Shown here: piece after piece, positions 45,478 through 54,643 of the stretch | Layout of the letters: the number at the start of each line of letters is the position of its first letter | Numbering within the stretch: position 1 is the stretch's first letter | NCBI GenBank assembly: GCA_013373635.1 | Contig: JABXHN010000022.1 | Span: 186,001 to 250,000, forward strand | DNA length: 64,000 bases | Direction of reading: 5' to 3' | Source of the DNA: Flavobacteriaceae bacterium | GTDB lineage: Bacteria > Bacteroidota > Bacteroidia > Flavobacteriales > Flavobacteriaceae | Made by a program: the position numbers and the translations under genes | Notes under the pieces: model-generated | What the model was told of the DNA's origin: nothing | Databases searched by the model: none | The model's input: only the letters and a program-made list of their open reading frames with translations

Positions 45478-47325
45478 ATGAAAAAACAATTTAAAATCTT
45501 GAGCGTAGTAGCTCTTGGATTAAGTCTGTCCATACATGGACAAGAACAATCAAAAGATTCTGTATCAGCATTAAATGAGGTGGTGCTTTACGGATTAAAA
45601 GTACCTCAAAAAGAAGCTTTAATAGGTAAAAACATTACGCTGCTCAATGAAAAGGATATTCAAGCTTACCAAGGCTATTCCTTAGCTCAATTGATCAATA
45701 CAGTATCGGGGATTAGTGTTCAAGGAGCACAACTCCCTATGGGAAACACTCAGAGTATTTACGCTAGAGGAGGTCGATCTAAACAAGTATTAATCCTTAT
45801 TGATGGTATTCGAGTGGCGGATCCTTATTCAGCATCCTTGTCTTATGACTTACGATTATTAAATCTCTCAAATATTAAACAAATAGAGGTGCTTAAAGGA
45901 GCGAGTAGTGCTGTTTATGGAAGTTCTGCTTCAACCGTTGTCATTGCCATTACCACTAAAGAAAATCAAAAAAACGGTTTGACCTTAACCAGTGGTATTG
46001 GATCCAATCAGATTGCAGAAGATCAAAATATGCAATTTAATTACAATAAGGTTGGGGTTGATTATACAGGCTCAATTAGTGAACTTCGCTATCGATTGAG
46101 TTATGCTCATCTTTATGAAGGTGGTGTTTCTGCACTTGAAAACACGCAGGAAGAAGATCCTTTTAAGAGAAGTCACTATTCAATTGAGATTCAAAATAGT
46201 GCTCAAAATCGATGGAATTGGAAACTCAAAAGTTCCCGTACTTCTATGAGTGCTGATTACGATGATTCATACACTGGGACTGATCGGGATTTTCAATTTC
46301 TTACTCAAAAAACCTCTATTGGTTTTCAATCGAATTATCGTCTCTCTAAAGGGAATTTATTTTTAGGAGTTAATCACGATCAATTTGATTCTGAAGCGAT
46401 ATCCGATTATGGAGGTCTCTTTAAATCCAATAGTAGTAATTTCGACTTGTATTACAAATCGAATACCAATCATAAGATACAAAGTCTCTTTGGGATTCAA
46501 TCTGCAATTGATGCTTCGAGTTCGATTAATGAATCATCCGTTGTTACATTCGATCCTTATGTAAGCGTGTTTTATAGATCTACTAATGGATTGAATATCA
46601 GCTCTGCAGCTCGATTAAATCACCACAGCACCTACGGGAATCATTTTGTAGGGCATTTAAATCCTTCATTGAGTTTTGGAAGTGCTGATCAATATGTGCT
46701 TTATTCAAGTGTAGCTACAGCTTTTATCAGTCCTAGTTTGTTTCAACTCTACGGTGATTGGGGAGCTAATGAAAACTTAATTCCAGAAACTAACACTACC
46801 GTTGAGTTTGGAATTAGAAGTACTCAGGGTTTTACAAACTGGAATCTCTTGGTTTTTAAACGAAATGAAAACAATGCAGTGTTTTGGAATTCTGAAAGCT
46901 TTCAATACGGTAACTCGGATGGAACCACTAAAGCGGAGGGATTGGAATTTGATTTAACATCACAATTCACTAAGGATTTTCAATTCAAATTTAATTACAC
47001 TTACATATGGAGGGATCAAGAATTGATGATCAGAATTCCAAAGCACAAGTTTAACCTGAATTCTACCTATCGATTCGGAAAGCATCAATTCCTTCTTGAG
47101 ACTCAGTTTGTGGGAAAACGTTATGATACTGATTTTACCACCTATACTAATGTTGAATTAAATCCCTATACCTTGATTAATTTAAATTGGAATCACCAAA
47201 TTAGCGATCGGATTCAAATCCAATGTGGGGTACACAACATGTTCAATAAGAGTTTTATAGAACAAATCGGGTTTAATAGTCTAGGTAGAAATTATCGTTT
47301 GAACTTCAATTATACCTTATTTTAA
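45478..47325 (+). CDS. btuB: TonB-dependent outer-membrane receptor for cobalamin, BtuB
   Basis: A 615-residue receptor: Sec signal (about 1-22), a TonB-box-like NEVVLYG, the plug domain with IYARGGRSKQVLILIDGIRV and VLKGASSAVYGSSA, then about 22 beta strands with alternating aromatic residues, ending in a Phe (YTLF) as barrels do. Its small size is typical of BtuB-like receptors. Direct control by the cobalamin riboswitch fixes the likely substrate. Its end overlaps the convergent S41 peptidase gene by 9 bases. Confidence 0.95.
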   Translation: MKKQFKILSVVALGLSLSIHGQEQSKDSVSALNEVVLYGLKVPQKEALIGKNITLLNEKDIQAYQGYSLAQLINTVSGISVQGAQLPMGNTQSIYARGGRSKQVLILIDGIRVADPYSASLSYDLRLLNLSNIKQIEVLKGASSAVYGSSASTVVIAITTKENQKNGLTLTSGIGSNQIAEDQNMQFNYNKVGVDYTGSISELRYRLSYAHLYEGGVSALENTQEEDPFKRSHYSIEIQNSAQNRWNWKLKSSRTSMSADYDDSYTGTDRDFQFLTQKTSIGFQSNYRLSKGNLFLGVNHDQFDSEAISDYGGLFKSNSSNFDLYYKSNTNHKIQSLFGIQSAIDASSSINESSVVTFDPYVSVFYRSTNGLNISSAARLNHHSTYGNHFVGHLNPSLSFGSADQYVLYSSVATAFISPSLFQLYGDWGANENLIPETNTTVEFGIRSTQGFTNWNLLVFKRNENNAVFWNSESFQYGNSDGTTKAEGLEFDLTSQFTKDFQFKFNYTYIWRDQELMIRIPKHKFNLNSTYRFGKHQFLLETQFVGKRYDTDFTTYTNVELNPYTLINLNWNHQISDRIQIQCGVHNMFNKSFIEQIGFNSLGRNYRLNFNYTLF

Positions 47326-48798
47326 TTCAGTTCCCTTTGAAGGAATTAAATACATTTCCTGACTGAACTTTTCTTCTTGAATAGGTTTCCCAACTGGGTA
47401 AACATTCATGGAAGGACGCAGATCCATCTTAGCAGTTGTTCCTGTAATTAGATTTAAGGCAGCTGCTAGGAAGGGTTCAGTTGGATCACCAAAATCTTTG
47501 ATTTCTGTTGGATAGTCCATTTCATCGAGTTCTATCGTGGGTACAAATCCATTGTCGTAGTCATTCTGGCCTAATTTATTGTAGATCTGAAAAACGATGG
47601 GTTGCATCCCAACAGTGTGATTTGGATTTCTGTTGTCCGGATCATCATAACTATTAGGAGAGTCTACAACAGTGATGGATCCTTCATTTTTACCTACAGT
47701 AGTACCACCAATTGTGATGACATTCATATAAGGTCTAAGTCCATTAATAATCATTTCAGAGGCTGAGGCAGTGCTAGCAGAGGTGAGTACATAAAGCGTT
47801 TCAATTGAGGTCAATCGATTCATAGGTACTGTTGATTGGTAATTACCATCAAAATCATAGAGGTACACATCGCCAAAGAATGGATAAGTCGATCCCTTGG
47901 TTGGATTTCTCTTGTCATTGTATCTCAAATCGGCAAAGGCTTCCTGTTCTGGAGTAATCGATCCATCTATCATACTCGCTAGAAAGGCTGCAGTAATAAC
48001 AGTACCACCACCGTTGTATCTTAAATCCAAAACTAATTCATCCACTCCATTGTCTTTGAAATAACCAAAAACATCGTTGAGTTCTTTGTGAAATGGATAT
48101 TTAAATGAATTGTAAACTAAATAGCCAATTTTCTTTCCTGAAGTTTCAAGAACGGTATAGTATTGGATTGGAGTCGCAGGGAATTCAATTCGAGTAATTT
48201 CTACATCACTGCCACTGGCTTGAAAAGCACCATCTACAAAACTACCCACTCCAATGGTAACGGTGTCGTTATTAAACAAATTGTTGATTACAGAATAATT
48301 GTCAGGATTCATCACAGTCCCATCGACTCTATATATTAAGTCGCCTCTTTTCAATCCTGCTTCTTCCGCTGGAGAACCAGGTACCACATAGGCAATATAG
48401 ATATAGACATTTCCTCCTGCTTCGACATAAAATAAACTTCTCGCTAATCGAATACCATAAGATTTACTTGTTCCAGCAAACGATTTTAGCTGTTCAGCAA
48501 CATCGTCTATATACCATGAAAAATCGTCTTGACTGTCATATTTTAAATGATCAAACAAGGCCTCTGGACTATCAAAAGTGCTGAGGTATAAATGGTAATC
48601 GTCTAAATTGCTGAGTTTGCTATCGCTTAACTCTTCGATTTCTCCTTGCCAATAATACCAGTAGTTAAGACCTCTCCAAATAAAATCGGTGATTTCATCA
48701 TATTCTATTTGAGGTGCGTCGTCTTGATCCTTTACACAACTACTCAGAATTACTAAAGAAGCGATGAGGCTTAATGCTAAATATTTTATCTTGTGCAT
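47317..48798 (-). CDS. S41 family peptidase with PDZ domain, lipoprotein
   Basis: A 493-residue secreted peptidase of the tail-specific protease/CtpA family. A lipoprotein signal ends at LSSC. An N-terminal helical region (30-110) is followed by a PDZ domain (about 120-200, with PGSPAEEAGLKRGDLIYRVDG) and the S41 core. The core has LDLRYNGGGTVITAA and the catalytic Ser in TSASTASASEM, with a possible Lys in GKNEGS. It probably acts in the periplasm on C-terminal tails. It diverges from the second ECF sigma gene. Confidence 0.9.
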   Translation of the reverse strand: MHKIKYLALSLIASLVILSSCVKDQDDAPQIEYDEITDFIWRGLNYWYYWQGEIEELSDSKLSNLDDYHLYLSTFDSPEALFDHLKYDSQDDFSWYIDDVAEQLKSFAGTSKSYGIRLARSLFYVEAGGNVYIYIAYVVPGSPAEEAGLKRGDLIYRVDGTVMNPDNYSVINNLFNNDTVTIGVGSFVDGAFQASGSDVEITRIEFPATPIQYYTVLETSGKKIGYLVYNSFKYPFHKELNDVFGYFKDNGVDELVLDLRYNGGGTVITAAFLASMIDGSITPEQEAFADLRYNDKRNPTKGSTYPFFGDVYLYDFDGNYQSTVPMNRLTSIETLYVLTSASTASASEMIINGLRPYMNVITIGGTTVGKNEGSITVVDSPNSYDDPDNRNPNHTVGMQPIVFQIYNKLGQNDYDNGFVPTIELDEMDYPTEIKDFGDPTEPFLAAALNLITGTTAKMDLRPSMNVYPVGKPIQEEKFSQEMYLIPSKGTELK

Positions 48799-48860
48799 AT
48801 TCTTTTTATACTTAATTATTAGTACAAGTTACAATCCTTTCTAATATTTTGAAATTATTT

Positions 48861-48885
48861 GTAACAATTTTAACCATTAAACGTC
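48861..48885 (+). promoter_or_regulatory. Candidate ECF-type promoter of the second sigma module
   Basis: GTAAC (48861-48865), 16 bases, CGTC (48882-48885). This -35 AAC / -10 CGTC layout is typical of ECF sigma promoters and stands 26 bases before the sigma ATG. Confidence 0.65.
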
Positions 48886-48911
48886 ATACTTATAGAACGG
48901 AAACATATTTT

Positions 48912-49421
48912 ATGAATCAACTTGAGTTTTCAAATACGGTTATAAGTCTACAAGACAAATTGTTTAGAATAGCAAAACGTCTTCTAGTATCTAGTGATGA
49001 AGCTCAAGATGCATGTCAAGAAATACTTTCAAAGTTATGGGAAAAACGATCCGATCTAGACGGATTAAGATCTGTAGAGGCCTATGCAATCACCATGACT
49101 AAGAATTATTGTCTCGATCGCCTCAAATTAAAGGAAGCTTCCAATTTGAGATTGGTTCATTCAAATTACGAATCCGCATCTGATAATGTTCAACGAACAA
49201 TTGAACAACAGGATCAACTCGATTTGATCGATGCATTTTTAAAAACACTACCTGCTAACCAGCAGCTATTGTTTCAACTCAGAGAAGTTGAAGGAATGGA
49301 ATATGATGAAATTGAAAAGATTTTAGATATGAAACCCACTGCAATACGTGTGTCCTTATCTAGAATTAGAAAACAACTGAGAGAACAACTCTTAAAAATG
49401 AATTCTTATGGAATTAGTTAA
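48912..49421 (+). CDS. ECF-type RNA polymerase sigma factor
   Basis: A 169-residue group IV sigma factor starting at the ATG at 48912; an earlier in-frame start lies inside the promoter. Region 2 has SSDEAQDACQEILSKLWEKR, and region 4 has LPANQQLLFQLREVEGMEYD and a helix-turn-helix ending in SRIRKQLRE. It leads a four-gene unit with a membrane anti-sigma-like protein and two DUF4252 proteins, and overlaps the next gene by 14 bases. Confidence 0.93.
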   Translation: MNQLEFSNTVISLQDKLFRIAKRLLVSSDEAQDACQEILSKLWEKRSDLDGLRSVEAYAITMTKNYCLDRLKLKEASNLRLVHSNYESASDNVQRTIEQQDQLDLIDAFLKTLPANQQLLFQLREVEGMEYDEIEKILDMKPTAIRVSLSRIRKQLREQLLKMNSYGIS

Positions 49422-49827
49422 AATAGAAGCATTATTAGAAAAGTATTTTGAAGCTGAAACTTCCCTAAAAGAAGAAGCAATTTTAAAATCGTTCTTTAGC
49501 TCGGATCAGGTCCCAGCACATTTAGAAATGTACAGACCTATGTTTGCCTATGCTGTAGCGGAATCGAAGTTAAAAGATCAGACTCCGTATCGCATTCGAT
49601 CAAAAAGACGTTTGAGCCCGTTTATGAAGATTGCTGCTTCTATTACGGTTGTTGTATCCATTGGAATATTCGCTCGAGAATACCAACAGAAAAAACAGGC
49701 TGAATACGCTTATCAGCAGACGATGGCAGCGATGGAACTCATCGCAAATCAGTTCGATAAGGCAAAACAGTCAATCGGGTATTTAGAGGTATACGAAGAT
49801 TCTAAAAACAAGATTTTTAAAAAATAG
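49408..49827 (+). CDS. Anti-sigma-like single-pass membrane protein
   Basis: A 139-residue protein with a cytoplasmic part (1-70), one membrane segment (about 72-88, MKIAASITVVVSIGIFA) and a helical external part. It overlaps the sigma gene by 14 bases, so the two are made in a fixed ratio, as for sigma and anti-sigma pairs. No known anti-sigma domain is recognised. Confidence 0.62.
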   Translation: MELVKIEALLEKYFEAETSLKEEAILKSFFSSDQVPAHLEMYRPMFAYAVAESKLKDQTPYRIRSKRRLSPFMKIAASITVVVSIGIFAREYQQKKQAEYAYQQTMAAMELIANQFDKAKQSIGYLEVYEDSKNKIFKK

Positions 49828-49856
49828 ATAAATAGATAATAGATAAATTAAAGAAG

Positions 49857-50423
49857 ATGAAAAGAAAATTATTAATTAGTAGTATGATGCTCCTTTTTGC
49901 GGGCATGACTTACGCACAGTCCCTTTTTGATAGATTCGAGGATGAACCAAATGTAAGTTCAGTTGTCGTAAGCAAGAGTATGTTCAATCTTTTAAGCAAG
50001 TTTGAGGTCGTCGTAGAAGACGATCCTGAGGCTAGAGACTTTGTCGCAATGGCTAAGAGTATCGAAAGTCTAAAAGTTTTTACAACTTTTGACAAGAATG
50101 TTTCAGATGATATGAAACACGAAGTAGATCAGTATCTAAAGAAAGCAAATCTAACTGAACTAATGAGAATCAAAGATGAAACGGCTAATGTTAAATTTTA
50201 CGTTCGCCCTGGAAGAACTGATTCACAGGTGAAGGAGCTTTTGATGTTTGTCAATGGATTTGATGCTAAATCAATGGATTTAGATCTCAATATCAATGGA
50301 AAAGAACGCAATATCGAAAGTGTATTGCTCTCAATAGTTGGAGATATCGATCTAGATAAAATTAGCTCATTGATTGCAAAAATGAATCTGCCTGAAGAGC
50401 TCAATCAAGTAAAACAACACTAA
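49857..50423 (+). CDS. DUF4252 secreted protein
   Basis: A 188-residue protein with a Sec signal (residues 1-20, ending TYAQ). It has the DUF4252 pattern: a compact alpha/beta fold with FDRFEDEPNVSSVVVSKSMF and a late helix-strand repeat. DUF4252 proteins are Bacteroidota-specific, exported and of unknown function. It is followed after one base by a second member, so the pair may work together. It sits in an ECF sigma operon, which suggests a role in a cell-envelope response. Confidence 0.82.
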   Translation: MKRKLLISSMMLLFAGMTYAQSLFDRFEDEPNVSSVVVSKSMFNLLSKFEVVVEDDPEARDFVAMAKSIESLKVFTTFDKNVSDDMKHEVDQYLKKANLTELMRIKDETANVKFYVRPGRTDSQVKELLMFVNGFDAKSMDLDLNINGKERNIESVLLSIVGDIDLDKISSLIAKMNLPEELNQVKQH

Positions 50424-50424
50424 G

Positions 50425-50979
50425 ATGAAACAGTTCATTAAAATCACAGGAATACTTCTTGTAGTCTTAATAGGCATGTCTTCCTGTGAATCTAACAAAA
50501 GTGTTCAACAGTATTTACTAGAAAAGCAGTCGTCTTCTGACTTTGTGTCCATAACACTACCTGCTAGTCTATTAAATATCGCTCTTGATTCATTGGGAAG
50601 TGAAGAAAGAGAAGCAGTGAATTCTTTAAAGAAACTCAATGTACTGGTTTACCACGCTCCTAGTGGTGATCAACAGGCCTTTGAAAAGGAACAAGCTGAA
50701 ATCAACACAGTACTTAAAAACTCTAAGTACGAAGACCTCATGAGAGCTCAAACTCATATGGGTTCAGGTAGAATTATGATTCTAGGATCAGAGGCAAAAA
50801 TCGATGAATTTTTAGCCTATGGTACAGATTTGAAAAGTAATTTTATCCTAATCAGAGTCTTAGGTGATCATATGAATCCAAAACACATCAAACCATTTAT
50901 TGCAGCACTTCAAGAGAGCAATGTAAATGAAGATGAATTATTAGGATTGTTATCTTCTTTAAAACCTAAGAAGGAATAA
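50425..50979 (+). CDS. DUF4252 lipoprotein
   Basis: A 184-residue lipoprotein (lipobox GMSSC) from the same DUF4252 family as the preceding gene, one base away. Shared features are a Leu-rich N-terminal strand, KNSKYEDLMRAQTHMGSG near the centre and a helical end. The first member is soluble and exported, the second is lipid-anchored. The gene is closed by a terminator inside the convergent purB gene. Confidence 0.8.
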   Translation: MKQFIKITGILLVVLIGMSSCESNKSVQQYLLEKQSSSDFVSITLPASLLNIALDSLGSEEREAVNSLKKLNVLVYHAPSGDQQAFEKEQAEINTVLKNSKYEDLMRAQTHMGSGRIMILGSEAKIDEFLAYGTDLKSNFILIRVLGDHMNPKHIKPFIAALQESNVNEDELLGLLSSLKPKKE

Positions 50980-51005
50980 AGTAAAATAACAGAAATAAAG
51001 GAATA

Positions 51006-52349
51006 TTAAATTCCAGTAAAAGAGCTAGGCGATATCGCTTTTAGCTCTTTTTTTATTTTATCAGATACCTCAAGTGTATCTATAAAATTAGAGATGCTTT
51101 CAGCGTTGATCTTTTCGTTAGTTCTTGTTAATCCTTTAAGGGCTTCGTAAGGATTTGGATATCCTTCTCTTCTCAGGATGGTCTGGATGGCCTCAGCTAC
51201 AACAGCCCAGTTGTTTTCTAGGTCTTGAGCAATCTTCTCCTCGTTTAAAAGTAATTTATTCAATCCTTTGAGGGTTGATTGAAACGAGAGAATGGTATGT
51301 GCTAAAGGAACTCCGATATTTCTGAGAACTGTTGAGTCAGTAAGGTCTCTTTGTAATCTTGAAATTGGAAGTTTAGCTGAAAGATGCTCAAAGAGTGCAT
51401 TGGCAATTCCCAAGTTTCCTTCTGAATTTTCAAAATCGATTGGATTTACTTTATGTGGCATTGCAGAAGATCCAACTTCACCCTTTTTGATTTTTTGTTT
51501 GAAGTAGTCCATAGACACATAAGTCCATATATCGCGATCTAAATCGATAAAAATGGTATTAATTCTCTTGAGTAAATCAAAAAGAGAAGCCATATGATCG
51601 TAATGCTCAATCTGAGTTGTTGGAAAAGAGTGGTTCAATCCAAGTCTTCCTTCCACAAAATCAGTTCCAAATTGCTTCCAATTAGTTGTAGGGTAAGCAA
51701 CGTGATGAGCGTTGTAATTTCCTGTAGCTCCACCAAACTTTGCAGCGTGTGGTATCGATTGAAGTTGTTTGTACTGTTCTTCTATTCTAGTAATAAAAAC
51801 CTGAATTTCTTTTCCTAAACGAGTAGGAGAGGCAGGTTGTCCATGGGTTCTAGCTAATAAAGGAATTGCTTTCCAGTCATTGGCAAGAACTTTTAAAGTT
51901 GAAAGTACTTCTTCTATCGATGGAACGTAAACATCTTCAATTGCCTCTTTCAGAGAAAGCGGAATAGAAGTATTGTTAATGTCCTGAGAAGTCAATCCAA
52001 AATGGATAAACTCTTTGTAGGCTTGAAGGTTTAATGTGTCAAACTTTTCTTTGATAAAGTATTCTACAGCCTTAACATCGTGATTGGTTACTTTTTCGAT
52101 GTCTTTAATTGCGATAGCATCAGCATCGCTAAAGTTTTTATAAATAGCTCTTAACTCACTGTAAAGGGAAGCGTCAAAATCGCTTAGTTGTTTTAAAGGA
52201 AGTTCACATAGTGCGATGAAATATTCAATTTCAACACGGACTCTGTACTTGATAAGTGCAGCTTCTGAGAAATAAGTTCCTAAAGAATCAACTTTTGATC
52301 GGTATCTTCCATCAATTGGAGAAATAGCATTTAAGGTAGTTAAAGACAT
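51006..52349 (-). CDS. purB: Adenylosuccinate lyase
   Basis: Splits SAICAR and adenylosuccinate in purine synthesis. The 447-residue protein belongs to the fumarase/aspartase superfamily. It begins TTLNAISPIDGRYRSK, with LTSQDINNTS, ARTHGQPASPTRLGKE and the signature loop KGEVGSSAMPHKVNPIDFEN. The length is usual for the E. coli-type enzyme. It follows a short helical-repeat protein gene by 42 bases and may share an operon with it. Confidence 0.96.
   Translation of the reverse strand: MSLTTLNAISPIDGRYRSKVDSLGTYFSEAALIKYRVRVEIEYFIALCELPLKQLSDFDASLYSELRAIYKNFSDADAIAIKDIEKVTNHDVKAVEYFIKEKFDTLNLQAYKEFIHFGLTSQDINNTSIPLSLKEAIEDVYVPSIEEVLSTLKVLANDWKAIPLLARTHGQPASPTRLGKEIQVFITRIEEQYKQLQSIPHAAKFGGATGNYNAHHVAYPTTNWKQFGTDFVEGRLGLNHSFPTTQIEHYDHMASLFDLLKRINTIFIDLDRDIWTYVSMDYFKQKIKKGEVGSSAMPHKVNPIDFENSEGNLGIANALFEHLSAKLPISRLQRDLTDSTVLRNIGVPLAHTILSFQSTLKGLNKLLLNEEKIAQDLENNWAVVAEAIQTILRREGYPNPYEALKGLTRTNEKINAESISNFIDTLEVSDKIKKELKAISPSSFTGI
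51018..51054 (+). terminator. Terminator of the ECF/DUF4252 operon inside purB
   Basis: A plus-strand stem AAAAGAGCTA (51018-51027) and TAGCTCTTTT (51042-51051) with an inner GCG/CGC pair, followed by TTTTTTT (51048-51054). It serves the plus-strand operon but lies within the last codons of the convergent purB gene. Confidence 0.7.
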
Positions 52350-52391
52350 ATCGTTCTAATTAAAGCTGCAAAGATAATAAATCCTAAGGCC

Positions 52392-52949
52392 TTAATTCAA
52401 CTTTTTTAGACGATTTAAAACCTTTCTCGCCCTTGCTTGATAGGCAGCACTTTGAGACTGATAATTGAGTTCGATGAGTTCAATCAGATTGGGTTTGATC
52501 CAATCTTCTAAATTACATAATCGACTCAAATTTTCCATAGCGTGAACCTTAACTGCTACTCTATAGGCTTCAGTAAACCAAATAAAATTACAATCTACCA
52601 TATGTAGTTGAACTTTTTTGTCCAATTGGTCAAATGCTTTTTTTAATATGGGATTAGTTAAAATGATACTTCCAATTTTAGCGATGGATCGTAGGGTGGA
52701 ATCATCCTGTTTTTCAGGAAGTGTGCTAATGAATAGCTCTAAGTGATTCACTATACACAAGGGATTGATCAACATCGCTTGCTCAATGGTCCATATGGAC
52801 TTAAGTGCAAACTTGTGTTGGGGATTATTAACAAATTTTATCAGATCTATTAAATAAGATGGCTGGTCTAGTAATAGAACAGCCATATCTTGTCTCGATT
52901 GCAGCCGTGCATTAGTTTGTTCTAAACTATTTAAGAAGGCTGCATCCAA
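52392..52949 (-). CDS. Helical (HEAT-like) repeat protein next to purB
   Basis: A 185-residue, fully alpha-helical protein without signal or membrane segment. Pairs of helices with Leu/Ile spacing (LIKFVNNPQHKFALKSIWTI, TEAYRVAVKVHAMENLSRL in outline) suggest HEAT- or armadillo-like repeats. Similar short proteins beside purB in Flavobacteriaceae have been mislabelled adenylosuccinate lyase, as far as I recall. No lyase motif is visible. It follows the amylase gene by three bases. Function unknown. Confidence 0.65.
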   Translation of the reverse strand: MDAAFLNSLEQTNARLQSRQDMAVLLLDQPSYLIDLIKFVNNPQHKFALKSIWTIEQAMLINPLCIVNHLELFISTLPEKQDDSTLRSIAKIGSIILTNPILKKAFDQLDKKVQLHMVDCNFIWFTEAYRVAVKVHAMENLSRLCNLEDWIKPNLIELIELNYQSQSAAYQARARKVLNRLKKLN

Positions 52950-52952
52950 TTT

Positions 52953-54599
52953 TTAATTGTGTAATAGTACAATAGTAAAAGGACTGTCAATGGTTACGCT
53001 TCCATTAGAAACGACTGCAGTACTTCCTGAGTAATCATCGGTTAGAGTTTCGCCTTCCTCAAATACAGATCCAACCGAAATTGTTTTTACTCCAGTTGAA
53101 AGATCTAATCCAACAACAACTTTGTCATTGTCGAGTATTCTACTAAAGCTATAAGGGGACTCAGAAATCATCTTATGTCTACCAGCTCCTACTGCAGGGT
53201 GTTTTGCTCTAAATTGACCTAACTTTTGCCAATGGAAGAGATTTGCTTGAACAGAAGCATCATTTGCAATAGCTTCCCAGTTCATATTCGATCTCAAATT
53301 AGCATCACCATTCGCTCCCTCAACCATCAGCGGCCTATTGGATTCATCGCCATAATATATTTGTGAAGCTCCAGGAGTGAGTAGGAGAACATTTGCAGCC
53401 TTATATCCATTGCTTCGCTCTCTGTCAAAAGGTGCGCCATCATCGTGTGAAGTAAGATAGTTTAACACGCTTTTTCCTTTGAGTTGACTGTTTAGAATTC
53501 CGTCGTATTTAGAGAAGATTTCTTCGTAACTTCTTTGTGCAGCATCGTATTTAATTTCAAAGTTGATCAGGCTATTAAAGCCATGTTTATAGTAATCGAC
53601 AGTTTGATCTCCAAAAGAATACGCTCTACCTGAAGAGATTCCATATCCGTATACTTCACCAACCATATAAAATAAATTGTCATCCAATACCTGATCTGGA
53701 TGGTTTTGTTTCCACAAATCAAAAGAGTATTGAGCTTCATCTCCTAAGAGGGACCAAACCCATTCCGAAGCGTGTTTTACGGTATCTACTCTAAATCCAT
53801 CAACACCTAATTCTTTTACATAATCAGTTAGCCATTTAACTATATAAGCCGAAGGTGTTTTTGCGTAATTTGTTCTTGTAAAGAATTCATCCAATTCTTT
53901 GACTTCTTGATCGTATCGACCTTCACTCATCCATTTCTCAACAAGTAGTTCGGGTAATTCAACTGCTTGATCTTCATTTTCAGTGATCACATCTGGAAGA
54001 TTTTTCACAAGGGTACAGGCAGTAGTCCCATCATAGGATGAAAAGTCACAAGGAGGTCCTGTTCGAACCCAATCTGAAGGCCATACGGGATCCATCTCTG
54101 TAACAGGTCCTGTGTGATTGACAACAACGTCTAAAATGACTCTGATCCCTCTTTGGTGGGCTTTATCGACAAGATCTTTTAAATCTTCTTGTGTTCCAAA
54201 ATTAGGATCTAATACTGTCCAATCTTTAGCCCAATAACCGTGATAAGCATACGTATTACCCGTTCCTTCATCCGTTGAATCGTGAATTTGTTCCACAACT
54301 GGAGTAAACCATATCGCATTAACTCCCAAGTCCGTAAAATAACCTTGCTCAATTTTTTGGGTAATCCCTTTGATATCTCCACCTTCAAAACCTCTTAATA
54401 CTGAAGTTTCTTTAGTTCTGTTAAAATTTATGTCATTAGAAGTATCAGCATTATTGAATCGATCTGTCAATAAGAAGTATATGTTAGCAGCTTCCCATAG
54501 AAAAGGTGAATCCATAGAGTTGATTTGATTTTTTGAATTGTTTTGACATCCCAATAGCATTAAAATGAATGCTGTTGAAAAAAGAGCCATCTTTTTCAT
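52953..54599 (-). CDS. GH13 alpha-amylase family lipoprotein
   Basis: A 548-residue glycoside hydrolase that acts on alpha-glucans. A lipoprotein signal ends at MLLGC. The GH13 conserved regions are seen in order: DVVVNH (region I), DGFRVDTVKH with the nucleophile Asp (II), VGEVYG with the acid Glu (III) and YLTSHDDG with the third carboxylate (IV). A short beta domain ends the protein. It is likely a surface or periplasmic amylase. It begins a possible unit with the helical-repeat protein and purB. Confidence 0.94.
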   Translation of the reverse strand: MKKMALFSTAFILMLLGCQNNSKNQINSMDSPFLWEAANIYFLLTDRFNNADTSNDINFNRTKETSVLRGFEGGDIKGITQKIEQGYFTDLGVNAIWFTPVVEQIHDSTDEGTGNTYAYHGYWAKDWTVLDPNFGTQEDLKDLVDKAHQRGIRVILDVVVNHTGPVTEMDPVWPSDWVRTGPPCDFSSYDGTTACTLVKNLPDVITENEDQAVELPELLVEKWMSEGRYDQEVKELDEFFTRTNYAKTPSAYIVKWLTDYVKELGVDGFRVDTVKHASEWVWSLLGDEAQYSFDLWKQNHPDQVLDDNLFYMVGEVYGYGISSGRAYSFGDQTVDYYKHGFNSLINFEIKYDAAQRSYEEIFSKYDGILNSQLKGKSVLNYLTSHDDGAPFDRERSNGYKAANVLLLTPGASQIYYGDESNRPLMVEGANGDANLRSNMNWEAIANDASVQANLFHWQKLGQFRAKHPAVGAGRHKMISESPYSFSRILDNDKVVVGLDLSTGVKTISVGSVFEEGETLTDDYSGSTAVVSNGSVTIDSPFTIVLLHN

Positions 54600-54643
54600 G
54601 AAAAATTAGTTTAGTTTAGCAGGTTAAAGTTAAGAATAATTGA

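Noticed and set aside
45336-45533. Minus-strand reading frame of 65 codons over the riboswitch
   Set aside because: It runs through the conserved cobalamin riboswitch and into btuB, with no family resemblance; a chance frame.
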